From contig NZ_SOHM01000015.1 in NCBI RefSeq assembly GCF_004403945.1, forward strand, positions 124,001 to 188,000: a stretch of DNA of 64,000 bases. Direction: 5' to 3'. Made by a program: the position numbers and the translations under genes. The stretch is from Cryobacterium lactosi. Its GTDB lineage: Bacteria > Actinomycetota > Actinomycetes > Actinomycetales > Microbacteriaceae. The notes beneath the pieces are model-generated. The model worked only from the letters and a program-made list of their open reading frames with translations, was not told the origin of the DNA and did no database searches. Within the stretch, counting starts at the first letter, position 1; the number at the start of each line of letters is the position of its first letter. Of this stretch, positions 10,038 through 17,972 are shown piece after piece.

Positions 10038-10811
10038 TCAGCGGTCGCCGGTGAGGGTGGGTTCCGGGGTGGGGTCCGGGGTGGGACCCGGGGTGGGTTC
10101 AGGGGCCGTTCGGACCCGCCGCAGCGGCCAGACCCGCAGCGGCGGGATGGGACCGCGCCGACGCCAGTGCGGCCAGCTGCCGATGGCCCGCTGCTGCGGC
10201 AGGCTCCAGCCGAACCGGGCCGCGAGGACCCTGATGAGAGTCGTCGCGACCACGCAGATCATCGCCGCCACGGTGATCTGCACCTCGAACGTCACCAGGA
10301 TCACCAGGAGTCCACACCCAGCCAGCGCGGCGGCGGCGTACAGGGACCCAACGTGCATCACGGCTATCGGCACGTTGAGCATCATGTCCCGCAGCACCGA
10401 GCCGCCCACGGCCGAGACCACCCCGACGAACAGCGCCGGGATCTCCGGCAGGCCGGCCGCGAGGGCCTTGGTGGTACCGATAACGCCGAACAGCCCGATC
10501 GTCACGGCATCCAGAGTGATGATCAGGGCGCCAAGCCGGTTGAACAGGCTCTGCAGCAGCATCCCCAGAAGCGCGAACACCGCGGCGACGGGCAGATACC
10601 AGTTGCTCAGCAACGCGGCAGGAATCCCGCCGAGCAGGATGTCGCGGAGCAGACCCCCACCCAGCCCCACCGTGATGCCGATGATCGAGATGCCGAGGAG
10701 GTCCATCCGGCGGTCGGTGAACCGGCCGGCGAACATCGCTCCCTGGATCGCGCCGATGGCGACGGCGACGAGGTCGATCCAGAGCGGAATGGCGAAGAGC
10801 GGAGTAGGCAC
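10038..10811 (-). CDS. TRIC-type cation channel / YadS-like membrane protein
   Basis: About 257 residues. Two internally related halves of three hydrophobic segments each carry the family's glycine-rich motif ([14 protein letters not shown] in the first, [15 protein letters not shown] in the second), as in the UPF0126/TRIC trimeric monovalent-cation channels. The C-terminus is a cytoplasmic tail ending in repeated PTP units ([15 protein letters not shown]). The start is uncertain. GTG 10811 lies six bases after TAGATA, which suggests a leaderless transcript; TTG 10817 is the only other in-frame option before an upstream stop. Confidence 0.8.
   Translation of the reverse strand: MPTPLFAIPLWIDLVAVAIGAIQGAMFAGRFTDRRMDLLGISIIGITVGLGGGLLRDILLGGIPAALLSNWYLPVAAVFALLGMLLQSLFNRLGALIITLDAVTIGLFGVIGTTKALAAGLPEIPALFVGVVSAVGGSVLRDMMLNVPIAVMHVGSLYAAAALAGCGLLVILVTFEVQITVAAMICVVATTLIRVLAARFGWSLPQQRAIGSWPHWRRRGPIPPLRVWPLRRVRTAPEPTPGPTPDPTPEPTLTGDR
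10055..10105 (+). repeat. G-rich short repeat encoding a PTP tail on the minus strand
   Basis: The plus strand has repeated GGGGTGGG units separated by 4-6 bases, giving at least six runs of three or more G. On the minus strand these encode the Pro-Thr repeats at the end of the TRIC-family protein. The G-runs could form a G-quadruplex on the non-template strand. Confidence 0.6.
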
Positions 10812-10817
10812 CGTCAA

Positions 10818-10823
10818 TATCTA
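10818..10823 (-). promoter_or_regulatory. Candidate -10 hexamer TAGATA upstream of TRIC-type gene
   Basis: TAGATA is six bases before GTG 10811. The last base departs from the TANNNT pattern, so support is weaker than for the other leaderless genes. Confidence 0.3.
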
Positions 10824-10886
10824 CCACGGGTACAACTCCTCCGGCGCGGGCGTCGGCATCCCGTCGCCGGGGTGGGAGAATTGACC

Positions 10887-11609
10887 GTGCCCGTTTATCG
10901 TGATGAAGCCGTCGTGCTGCGCACCCACAAGCTGGGTGAAGCCGACCGGATCATCACGCTGCTCACCCGCCAGCACGGCAAGGTCCGCGCTGTGGCGAAG
11001 GGTGTGCGCCGCACGGCGTCGAAATTCGGCGCCAGGCTGGAACCGTTCATGGTCGTCGACGTGCAGCTCTACATCGGCCGCAGCCTCGACATCGTCAACC
11101 AGGCCGAGTCGATCGGCTCCTACGGGGCCGTGATCACCGCCGACTACGGCAGTTACACGGCCGCCAGCGCCATGGTCGAAACCGCGGACAAACTCACCGA
11201 ATCCGAAGGGTCCCTGCAGCAGTACCTGTTGCTGGTCGGGGCCTTGCGCTCACTGTCCAGACACGAGCACGGCTCAGGCGCCACCCTCAATTCCTACCTG
11301 CTGCGGTCCCTCTCCATGGCCGGCTGGGCGCCCAGCTTCGCGGACTGTGCCCGTTGTGGCGCGCCGGGGCCGCACTCGGCGTTCGTGGCCCAGGTCGGCG
11401 GCATCGTCTGCGACAACTGCGCCGCCCCGGGCTCACCTCGCCTCGACCCCGACACCATCGCCCTGCTCAGCGCCCTGCTCACCGGGGACTGGGCGTACAC
11501 GGCCGGGGCCTCAGACACCACCCACGCCCAGGCCACCGGGGTCGTCGCCGCGTACACGCAGTGGCACCTCGGACGTGGCCTTCGATCCTTGGAGCACGTG
11601 CGCCCATGA
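10887..11609 (+). CDS. recO: DNA repair protein RecO
   Basis: 240 residues. RecO anneals SSB-coated single strands and works with RecR to load RecA in gap repair. An N-terminal OB fold ([20 protein letters not shown]) is followed by an all-helical domain and a C-terminal zinc site formed by CARCG and CDNC. The frame is open far upstream (to 10005), but that extension is antisense to the TRIC-type gene. GTG 10887 has GGGAG eight bases upstream; TTG 10881 is the alternative. The stop codon overlaps the uppS start (ATGA). Confidence 0.95.
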   Translation: MPVYRDEAVVLRTHKLGEADRIITLLTRQHGKVRAVAKGVRRTASKFGARLEPFMVVDVQLYIGRSLDIVNQAESIGSYGAVITADYGSYTAASAMVETADKLTESEGSLQQYLLLVGALRSLSRHEHGSGATLNSYLLRSLSMAGWAPSFADCARCGAPGPHSAFVAQVGGIVCDNCAAPGSPRLDPDTIALLSALLTGDWAYTAGASDTTHAQATGVVAAYTQWHLGRGLRSLEHVRP

Positions 11610-12442
11610 CGCCGAACCCCTTCCGTTCCGCCGCGAGCAACTCAGGCACTCCGTTCACCCACAAGGACGCCGTGCCTTTCAAACCCGTGGACTGGACCGG
11701 GCTCTACCCGCCGGCGCTGCCCGCCAAGGCGGTGCCCGAGCACGTCGCGGTGGTGATGGACGGCAACGGCCGCTGGGCCAATGCCAGGGGCCTCTCCAGG
11801 GTCGAGGGCCACAAGGCCGGCGAGGCCGCGTTGCTCGACGTGGTCGCCGGGGCCATTCAGATCGGCGTCAAGCACATCAGCGTGTACGCGTTCTCCACCG
11901 AGAACTGGAAGCGCTCGCCCGACGAGGTGCGGTTCCTGATGGGCTTCAACCGGGACGTGCTGCACCGTCGCCGCGATCAGCTCAACGACTGGGGTGTGCG
12001 GGTGCGCTGGGCGGGCCGGAAGCCCCGGCTCTGGGCCTCCGTCATCAATGAGCTGCAGTTCGCCGAGAAGCTCACCGCGGACAACACCGTGCTCACCCTG
12101 ACCATGTGCGTCAACTACGGCGGCCGCACCGAGATCGCGGATGCCGTGCGCGCACTGGCCGAGGACGTCGCCGCGGGCCGGCTGAAGCCCTCCGGCATCA
12201 CCGAGAAGTCCATCCAACGGCACCTGTACACCTCCGCGCTGCCTGACGTCGACCTGTTCGTGCGCAGCTCGGGGGAGCAGCGCACCAGCAACTTCCTGCT
12301 CTGGCAGAGCGCCTACGCCGAGATGGTGTTCCTGGACACCCTCTGGCCCGACTTCTCCCGGGTGGACCTGTGGCACGCGATCGAGCTCTACGCCGCCAGG
12401 AACCGCCGTTACGGCGGCGCAGTGGACGCCCCAACCGCCTGA
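11606..12442 (+). CDS. uppS: Polyprenyl (Z-type) diphosphate synthase
   Basis: 278 residues. A cis-prenyltransferase that extends allylic diphosphates with isopentenyl diphosphate to make the lipid carrier for peptidoglycan and glycan assembly. It has the catalytic Asp motif [10 protein letters not shown] (about residues 50-59), EGHKAG, and the C-terminal [15 protein letters not shown] with the substrate-binding Arg/Ser/Glu residues. The start at ATG 11606 overlaps the recO stop by four bases, so the pair is coupled. The longer open frame from 11354 lies inside recO and is a shadow. Product chain length (C50 versus C55) cannot be told from sequence alone. Confidence 0.95.
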   Translation: MTPNPFRSAASNSGTPFTHKDAVPFKPVDWTGLYPPALPAKAVPEHVAVVMDGNGRWANARGLSRVEGHKAGEAALLDVVAGAIQIGVKHISVYAFSTENWKRSPDEVRFLMGFNRDVLHRRRDQLNDWGVRVRWAGRKPRLWASVINELQFAEKLTADNTVLTLTMCVNYGGRTEIADAVRALAEDVAAGRLKPSGITEKSIQRHLYTSALPDVDLFVRSSGEQRTSNFLLWQSAYAEMVFLDTLWPDFSRVDLWHAIELYAARNRRYGGAVDAPTA

Positions 12443-12481
12443 GCGGGAATAACTGGAGGGCCCGCTCGGGTTAGCCTTCTC

Positions 12482-13168
12482 GTGAGCGAAACCATCAAAG
12501 TAGACATCTGGTCCGACGTGCAGTGCCCCTGGTGCTATATCGGCAAACGCAAGTTCGAGGCGGGCGTCGCCGCCTTCGGCGACGAGGTCGAGGTGGAGTA
12601 CCACTCCTTCGAACTCGCCCCCGACACCCCCGTCGATTTCGCGGGCAGCCCGGTCGAGTACCTCAGCGAGCGAAAGGGCATCCCCGTGCCGCAGGTGCTC
12701 GAGATGCTCGAACGGGTCACCGGCATCGCCGAGAGCGTTGGCCTGCACTACGACTACGACTCCGTGCACCAGACCAACACCATCAAGGCGCACGAACTGC
12801 TGCACTACGCCAAGGCACACGGCCTGCAGCTGGAGATGAAGGAGAGCCTGCTGAAGGCTTACTTCGTCGACGGCGGCCACGTCGGCCGCGTCGACGACCT
12901 CGCCGACCTGGCCGCAACTGTGGGCCTGGACCGCGCCGACGTGCTGCGCTCCCTGACCGAGAACGAGTACCTCGCCGCGGTCAAGGCCGACGTCGCCCAG
13001 GCCGCGGAATACGGCATCCAGGGGGTGCCCTTCTTCGTGATCGACGGGAAGTACGGCATCTCAGGCGCACAGGACCCTGATACCTTTGCGCAGGCCCTCC
13101 GCCAGGTTCAGGGCGAAAAAGCAGCAGCGACCAGCACGTCCATGAGTACAGAGGAGCCCCACGCATGA
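12482..13168 (+). CDS. DsbA-family (FrnE-like) thiol oxidoreductase
   Basis: 228 residues, cytoplasmic (no signal peptide). A thioredoxin-like fold has the active-site CPWC at about residues 18-21 and the cis-Pro loop GIQGVPFFVID near residue 183. The length and the CPWC motif fit the FrnE/2-hydroxychromene-isomerase-like DsbA family, implicated elsewhere in polyketide maturation and oxidative-stress tolerance. GTG 12482 lies four bases after TAGCCT, so it may be leaderless. Its stop codon overlaps the start of a 40-residue Cys/Gly peptide (ATGA), which makes the two a coupled pair. Confidence 0.9.
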   Translation: MSETIKVDIWSDVQCPWCYIGKRKFEAGVAAFGDEVEVEYHSFELAPDTPVDFAGSPVEYLSERKGIPVPQVLEMLERVTGIAESVGLHYDYDSVHQTNTIKAHELLHYAKAHGLQLEMKESLLKAYFVDGGHVGRVDDLADLAATVGLDRADVLRSLTENEYLAAVKADVAQAAEYGIQGVPFFVIDGKYGISGAQDPDTFAQALRQVQGEKAAATSTSMSTEEPHA

Positions 13169-13287
13169 GCGAGAACACCACTTCCACTGTCGCCTCACCG
13201 CCCACCGCGCCCCGCCCGATCATCCAGCTGCTCGAGCAGGACGACGCTGCCGGCGGATGCTGCGGCGGCGGTTCCTGCGGCATCTGA
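13165..13287 (+). CDS. Small Cys/Gly-tailed peptide (40 aa), function unknown
   Basis: ATG 13165 overlaps the stop codon of the DsbA-like gene. The peptide has a polar Ser/Thr/Pro N-terminal half, a short helix-like stretch (RPIIQLLEQDD) and a C-terminus GGCCGGGSCGI with three cysteines. The clustered Cys/Gly tail suggests metal or Fe-S binding, a disulfide substrate or partner of the coupled oxidoreductase, or a modified peptide. None of these is shown by sequence. GAGGAG lies 8-13 bases upstream, which supports translation. A hairpin follows at 13309-13341. Confidence 0.65.
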   Translation: MSENTTSTVASPPTAPRPIIQLLEQDDAAGGCCGGGSCGI

Positions 13288-13308
13288 CCGCCCCTGGGTG
13301 CACGCGAG

Positions 13309-13341
13309 GCCCGGTCGGCGGTTTTCCACCGACGGCCGGGC
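13309..13341 (+). terminator. Terminator-like hairpin before dusB
   Basis: GC-rich stem 13309-13321 / 13326-13341 with a three-base bulge and a TTTT loop, located 21 bases after the small peptide's stop and 41 before dusB. No T-run follows, so termination strength is uncertain. Confidence 0.5.
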
Positions 13342-13382
13342 GTGGCGAACGAACACAGCCGGGTCTGGGAGAATTGGACAAG

Positions 13383-14546
13383 ATGAAGACTTCGACTCCC
13401 ACGCAGAATCTGATGTCCCCGCTTCGAATCGGCGACATCGAGCTTGACGTGCCGGTTGTGCTCGCGCCCATGGCCGGCATCACCAACACGGCCTTCCGCC
13501 GGCTCTGCCGCGAATACGGCGCCGGCCTCTACGTCAGCGAGATGATCACCTCAAGGGCGCTCGTCGAGCGCACCCCGGAGTCGATGCGCCTGATCACGCA
13601 CCACGAGAGCGAGAAGACCCGCTCCATCCAGCTGTACGGCGTTGACCCGAAGACGGTGTCAGAAGCAGTCACCATGCTCGTCGCGGAGGACCGCGCCGAC
13701 CACATCGACCTGAACTTCGGCTGCCCGGTGCCCAAGGTCACCCGCAAGGGCGGCGGAGCGGCGCTGCCGTGGAAGATCACCCTGTTCCGCGAGATCGTCG
13801 AAGCCGCGGTCAAAGCGGCCGGCGACATCCCGCTCACCGTCAAGATGCGCAAGGGTATCGATTCCGACCACCTCACCTACCTCGAGGCCGGACGGGTCGC
13901 CGAGGGAGCCGGTGTCGCCGCGATCGCGTTGCACGCCCGTACCGCCGCTGACTACTACTCAGGCCAGGCCGACTGGTCGGCCATCGCCACCCTCAAGAAC
14001 GCCATCACCAGCGTGCCGGTTCTCGGCAACGGCGACATCTGGTCTGCCGCCGATGCCCTGCGCATGGTCGAGGAGACAGGCTGCGACGGTGTTGTGGTCG
14101 GCCGCGGCTGCCTCGGCCGCCCGTGGCTGTTCGGCGACCTCGCCGCCGCGTTCCGCGGCGACGTGCTGAAGGCCGAACCTACCCTCGGTCAGGTCGCGGA
14201 TGCGTTCCGCCGGCACGCCGAATTGCTCACCGAGTTCTTCGACAGCGAGGAACGTGCGTGCCGCGACGTGCGCAAACACGTGGCCTGGTACTTCAAGGGG
14301 TACCCCGTCGGCGGCGACCTGCGCGCGAGCCTCGCCTCCGTCGTGTCTCTCGAACAGCTCGACGAACTGCTCGCGACGATGGATCCTGACCAGCCCTACC
14401 CGGGCATCGGCGCCGAAGGCCAACGAGGCCGCGCCGGCAGCCCCAAGAAGACCTCGCTGCCCGAACGCTGGCTCGACTCGCGCGATATCGCCGGGGCGGA
14501 GCGCAGCAACCTCACCGAGGGCGAAGGAGACACCAGCGGTGGTTAA
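13383..14546 (+). CDS. dusB: tRNA-dihydrouridine synthase
   Basis: 387 residues. An FMN enzyme that reduces uridines in the tRNA D-loop. It has the TIM-barrel start VVLAPMAGITNTAFRRL (about residues 24-40), the catalytic-Cys loop LNFGCPVPKVTRKGGGAAL, the phosphate-binding GNGDIW, and GRGCLGRPWLF near residue 240. The DusB subtype fits actinobacterial homologues, but target position in tRNA is not provable here. ATG 13383 is preceded by GGGAG. The longer frame from 13257 has no initiation support. Its last eight bases overlap the dgt start. Confidence 0.92.
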   Translation: MKTSTPTQNLMSPLRIGDIELDVPVVLAPMAGITNTAFRRLCREYGAGLYVSEMITSRALVERTPESMRLITHHESEKTRSIQLYGVDPKTVSEAVTMLVAEDRADHIDLNFGCPVPKVTRKGGGAALPWKITLFREIVEAAVKAAGDIPLTVKMRKGIDSDHLTYLEAGRVAEGAGVAAIALHARTAADYYSGQADWSAIATLKNAITSVPVLGNGDIWSAADALRMVEETGCDGVVVGRGCLGRPWLFGDLAAAFRGDVLKAEPTLGQVADAFRRHAELLTEFFDSEERACRDVRKHVAWYFKGYPVGGDLRASLASVVSLEQLDELLATMDPDQPYPGIGAEGQRGRAGSPKKTSLPERWLDSRDIAGAERSNLTEGEGDTSGG

Positions 14547-15843
14547 TCAGACCGGCTACAGCCTCCACGACGAAGCACGATTCCGTCCGGAAGAGCACGA
14601 CTCGAGCCGAAGCGATTTCGCCCGCGACCGGGCCAGGTTGCTGCATTCCAGCGCGTTGCGCCGCCTGGCCGCGAAGACCCAGGTGCTCAGCCCCGCCGCC
14701 GGCCTGGACTTCGCCCGCAACCGGCTCACCCACTCGCTCGAGGTCGCGCAGATCGGCCGGGAGCTGGCGCTCCGCCTGGCGCTGGACCCGGACATCGTCG
14801 ATACCGCCTGCCTCGCCCACGACATCGGCCACCCGCCGTTCGGCCACAACGGCGAAAAAGCCCTCAACACCTGGGCGGCCGACATCGGCGGCTTCGAGGG
14901 CAACGCGCAGACCCTGCGCCTGCTCAGCCGTCTCGAACCCAAGGTCTTCGGTGACAACGGCGAGAGCTTCGGGCTCAACCTCACCCGCGCCAGCCTGGAC
15001 GCCAGCTGCAAGTACCCCTGGGCGGCAGACTCCTCGGTCGCCGATCCGAGCGGCCGGGCCAAGTTCGGGTTCTACGAGGACGACCGTGCCGCCTTCGAAT
15101 GGTTGCGGGACGGTGCGCCCACCCGGCAGCTCTGCGTTGAGGCGCAGGTGATGGACCTCTCCGACGACATCGCCTATTCGGTGCACGACTTCGAGGATGC
15201 CGTCGTCGGCGGCTATCTGGACGTGGAACTGCTGGGCAGCCGCAGCGAGCACGCCGCCCTGGTCACCTCGATGTACGAATGGACCGGCGGGCAGTTCAGC
15301 CACGACGAGCTCATCGCCGCGTACGACAGACTCGACGCCCTTGAGGTCTGGGTGCGCGGCTGGGACGCAGGCAGGCGCGACCAGGGCCGGCTGAAGAACC
15401 TGACCAGCCAGCTGATCGGCCGGTTCAGCGGTGCGGCGGTCGCGGCGACCCGGGCCGCGTACCCCGACAGACACCTGATCCGCTTCTCGGCGCACGTCGT
15501 CGTTCCGCGCGAGGTGCAGGCCGAGATCGGTGTGCTCAAGGGCATCGTCGCCGCGTTCGTGATGTCCACCCATGTGCGCCAGCCGCTCTACGTCGAGCAG
15601 CGCGAAACCCTCACGTACCTCGCCGACACCCTGCTGGACACCGGCGACGAGCACCTGGATCCCGGCTTTCGGGAAGACTGGGCCGCGGCCACTGACGACG
15701 CCGCGCGGAAACGCGTGATCGTCGACCAGGTAGCCAGCCTCACCGACCAGAGCGCGATCGCCCTGCACCGCCGCCTGCACCTCACCCGCGAGCCGTCCCG
15801 GGCGACGTTGCTGCCCGCGGCGGCGCATCCGGCCGCGCAGTGA
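14539..15843 (+). CDS. dgt: dGTP triphosphohydrolase (dGTPase-like HD protein)
   Basis: 434 residues. HD-domain metal hydrolase that converts dNTPs, classically dGTP, to nucleoside and triphosphate. It has RNRLTHSLEVAQIGREL (metal His) at about residues 56-72, the HD pair LAHDIGHPPFGHNGE at about 92-106, and DLSDDIAYSVHDFED near 205. GTG 14539 has GAAGGAGA eight bases upstream and lies within the end of dusB, so the genes are coupled. The frame open to 14200 is antisense-like shadow within dusB. The dusB-dgt-dnaG order is typical of actinobacteria. Confidence 0.93.
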   Translation: MVNQTGYSLHDEARFRPEEHDSSRSDFARDRARLLHSSALRRLAAKTQVLSPAAGLDFARNRLTHSLEVAQIGRELALRLALDPDIVDTACLAHDIGHPPFGHNGEKALNTWAADIGGFEGNAQTLRLLSRLEPKVFGDNGESFGLNLTRASLDASCKYPWAADSSVADPSGRAKFGFYEDDRAAFEWLRDGAPTRQLCVEAQVMDLSDDIAYSVHDFEDAVVGGYLDVELLGSRSEHAALVTSMYEWTGGQFSHDELIAAYDRLDALEVWVRGWDAGRRDQGRLKNLTSQLIGRFSGAAVAATRAAYPDRHLIRFSAHVVVPREVQAEIGVLKGIVAAFVMSTHVRQPLYVEQRETLTYLADTLLDTGDEHLDPGFREDWAAATDDAARKRVIVDQVASLTDQSAIALHRRLHLTREPSRATLLPAAAHPAAQ

Positions 15844-15847
15844 CGCA

Positions 15848-15907
15848 GTGACTGTGTACGGAGTGAGCGTGTACCGGGTGAATGTGCCCAGAGTGATTGT
15901 TTCTGCA
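15848..15907 (+). repeat. Four 15-bp degenerate tandem repeats before dnaG
   Basis: Units begin at 15848, 15863, 15878 and 15893, each starting GTGA and sharing a GTGTAC-like middle that decays left to right. In frame from GTG 15848 they encode a 29-residue repetitive peptide whose TGA (15935-15937) overlaps the dnaG start region. Confidence 0.6.
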
Positions 15908-15924
15908 GGAACGAGGGTTCACGC

Positions 15925-17790
15925 ATGGCTGGATTGATCCGGCAGGGCGATATCGAAGAGGTCAAGGCCCGCACGAACATCGCCGACATCATCAGCGATT
16001 ACGTGACCCTCAAGTCGGCGGGTGTCGGCTCGATGAAGGGACTGTGCCCGTTCCACGACGAGCGCAGCCCGAGCTTCCACGTGCGACCGCAGGTTGGTTT
16101 CTACCACTGCTTCGGGTGCGGAGAGAGCGGTGACGTCTACTCCTTCCTGCAGAAGATGGACCACGTCAGCTTCAGCGAGGCCGTCGAACGGCTGGCCGGT
16201 CGCGCCGGCATGGAATTGCACTATGAGGGCGGTGACGGTGGCGCCCCCGACCACACCAACCGGGCCAGGCTGTACGCCGCCAATCAGGCCGCCGCGGACT
16301 TCTTCGTGGACAAGCTGGGCAGTCCAGGAGCCCAGGTGGGGCGCACCTTCCTCGGCGAACGGGGCTTCGACGCCCAGGCGGCCGCCCGCTTCGGTGTCGG
16401 ATTCGCGCCGAAGAGCTGGGACGAACTGACCAATCACCTGCGCGGCAAGGGCTTCTCCACCGAGGAGCTCACCCTCGCCGGCCTCGTCTCGAGCCGGGAG
16501 GGGTCCAGCGGCGTCTACGACAGGTTCCGCGGCCGGCTGGTCTGGCCCATCCGCGACATCACCGGGCAGACCATCGGCTTCGGCGCGCGTAAGCTGCTCG
16601 ACGACGACAAGGGGCCCAAGTACCTGAACACCCCCGAAACCCCGATCTACCACAAGGCCCAGGTGCTCTACGGGCTCGACCTCGCCAAACGGGACATCTC
16701 GCGCGGCCACCAGGTCGTGGTCGTCGAGGGATACACCGACGTGATGGCCTGCCACCTCGCCGGGGTGACCACGGCCGTCGCCACCTGCGGCACGTCCTTC
16801 GGTGTCGACCACATCAAAGTGCTGCGCCGTGTGCTCGGCGACGACAGCGGCGTCGGTGAGGTCGTTTTCACCTTCGACCCCGACGCGGCCGGCCAAAAAG
16901 CCGCGGTGCGAGCCTTCGCCGAGGAACAACGCTTCAGCGCCCAGACCTTCGTGGCCGTCGCCCCAGAGGGGCTGGACCCCTGCGACCTGCGCCTGCACCG
17001 CGGCGACGACGCGGTGCGCCGACTGGTCGAGTCCAAGAAGCCCATGTTCGAGTTCATGATCCGTCAGCTGCTGTCCCAGTACAACCTCGACACCGTGGAA
17101 GGACGGGTCTCCGCACTGCGTGCGGCTGCGCCGGTGGTCAGCGACATCCGCGACCCGTCGCTCCGGCCCGGCTACACGCACGAGCTGTCCAGGATGCTCG
17201 GCATGGACCTCGGCGAAGTGTCCCGAGCCGTCAACCATGCCCAGGCGAGGTCCCGCACAGCGCCCGCCGAGGAACCCCGCCGGGCGGGGGAGCCGGCACC
17301 CGCCCCGCGCGAACGCCTCTTCGCCCTCGCCGACCTGCCCGCGGACCCGGTCACCCGGATCGAACGCGACGCGCTGATGGCGATGCTGCAGCACCCGACC
17401 CTGGTGGGTCTGGACCTCGTGCAACGCGCCGTGTCCACCGGGATGACCAACTCCACCCTCGCCGTGGTCAGGGACGCCCTGGCGACGGCCCTCTCGCACG
17501 CTGCCGCGCCGGACTGGCTCGAACGGGTCGTCGCGGAGACTCCGGCGCCCCTGGCGAACCTGGTCACCGAACTGGCGATGGCGCCGCTGCCGGAGCGCAC
17601 CGAACGCGAGGTGACCCGGTACGTCCGTGACATCACCATCGTGCTGATCGAGAAGGACCTGCTGCGCCAGAAAGCCGAACTGCTCGGCCGTCTGCAACGG
17701 GCGGATGCGAGCAACCGCGAGGTCTACGTCGCCATCCAGCGCGAACTCGTGCGGGTCGAAGCCGAACGGCGTAACCTCCGCGTCGAGTGA
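15925..17790 (+). CDS. dnaG: DNA primase
   Basis: 621 residues. Makes RNA primers for replication. The N-terminal CHC2 zinc finger (CPFHDERSPSFHV ... YHCFGCGESGDV, about residues 38-66) is followed by the RNA-polymerase/TOPRIM core (VVVEGYTDVMACHLAGV near 265, FTFDPDAAGQKA near 313) and a C-terminal DnaB-interaction region. ATG 15925 has GAACGAGGG upstream. The last three codons are part of a 21-bp tandem duplication that copies the stop codon. dnaG follows dgt with an 81-base repeat-containing gap. Confidence 0.97.
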   Translation: MAGLIRQGDIEEVKARTNIADIISDYVTLKSAGVGSMKGLCPFHDERSPSFHVRPQVGFYHCFGCGESGDVYSFLQKMDHVSFSEAVERLAGRAGMELHYEGGDGGAPDHTNRARLYAANQAAADFFVDKLGSPGAQVGRTFLGERGFDAQAAARFGVGFAPKSWDELTNHLRGKGFSTEELTLAGLVSSREGSSGVYDRFRGRLVWPIRDITGQTIGFGARKLLDDDKGPKYLNTPETPIYHKAQVLYGLDLAKRDISRGHQVVVVEGYTDVMACHLAGVTTAVATCGTSFGVDHIKVLRRVLGDDSGVGEVVFTFDPDAAGQKAAVRAFAEEQRFSAQTFVAVAPEGLDPCDLRLHRGDDAVRRLVESKKPMFEFMIRQLLSQYNLDTVEGRVSALRAAAPVVSDIRDPSLRPGYTHELSRMLGMDLGEVSRAVNHAQARSRTAPAEEPRRAGEPAPAPRERLFALADLPADPVTRIERDALMAMLQHPTLVGLDLVQRAVSTGMTNSTLAVVRDALATALSHAAAPDWLERVVAETPAPLANLVTELAMAPLPERTEREVTRYVRDITIVLIEKDLLRQKAELLGRLQRADASNREVYVAIQRELVRVEAERRNLRVE

Positions 17791-17823
17791 CCGGCTTCGA
17801 ATGTCGAGTGACCGGCTTCGAAT
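17782..17823 (+). repeat. dnaG: Perfect 21-bp tandem duplication across the dnaG stop codon
   Basis: Bases 17782-17802 and 17803-17823 are identical and contain the last two sense codons and TGA of dnaG. The second copy is non-coding. Confidence 0.9.
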
Positions 17824-17972
17824 ATTGCGGGTCTATTAAGATGCATCGCGTAATGGCCGTTTGACGCGCATAGTGTGCTAATTCTTGGTTTACAGCAACG
17901 CATATCTGCGATCGACTCCAGATACGCGGATCCGCCAAGACCCACACACCCTTGAGGAAGAGGCATTCGACT

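Noticed and set aside
10005..10886. Large N-terminal extension of the recO frame
   Set aside because: It is antisense to the TRIC-type gene, low-complexity, and not part of the RecO fold. A good ribosome site supports GTG 10887.
15919..17697. 592-residue minus-strand frame opposite dnaG
   Set aside because: Antisense shadow; dnaG on the other strand has its zinc finger and TOPRIM motifs, and this frame has none.
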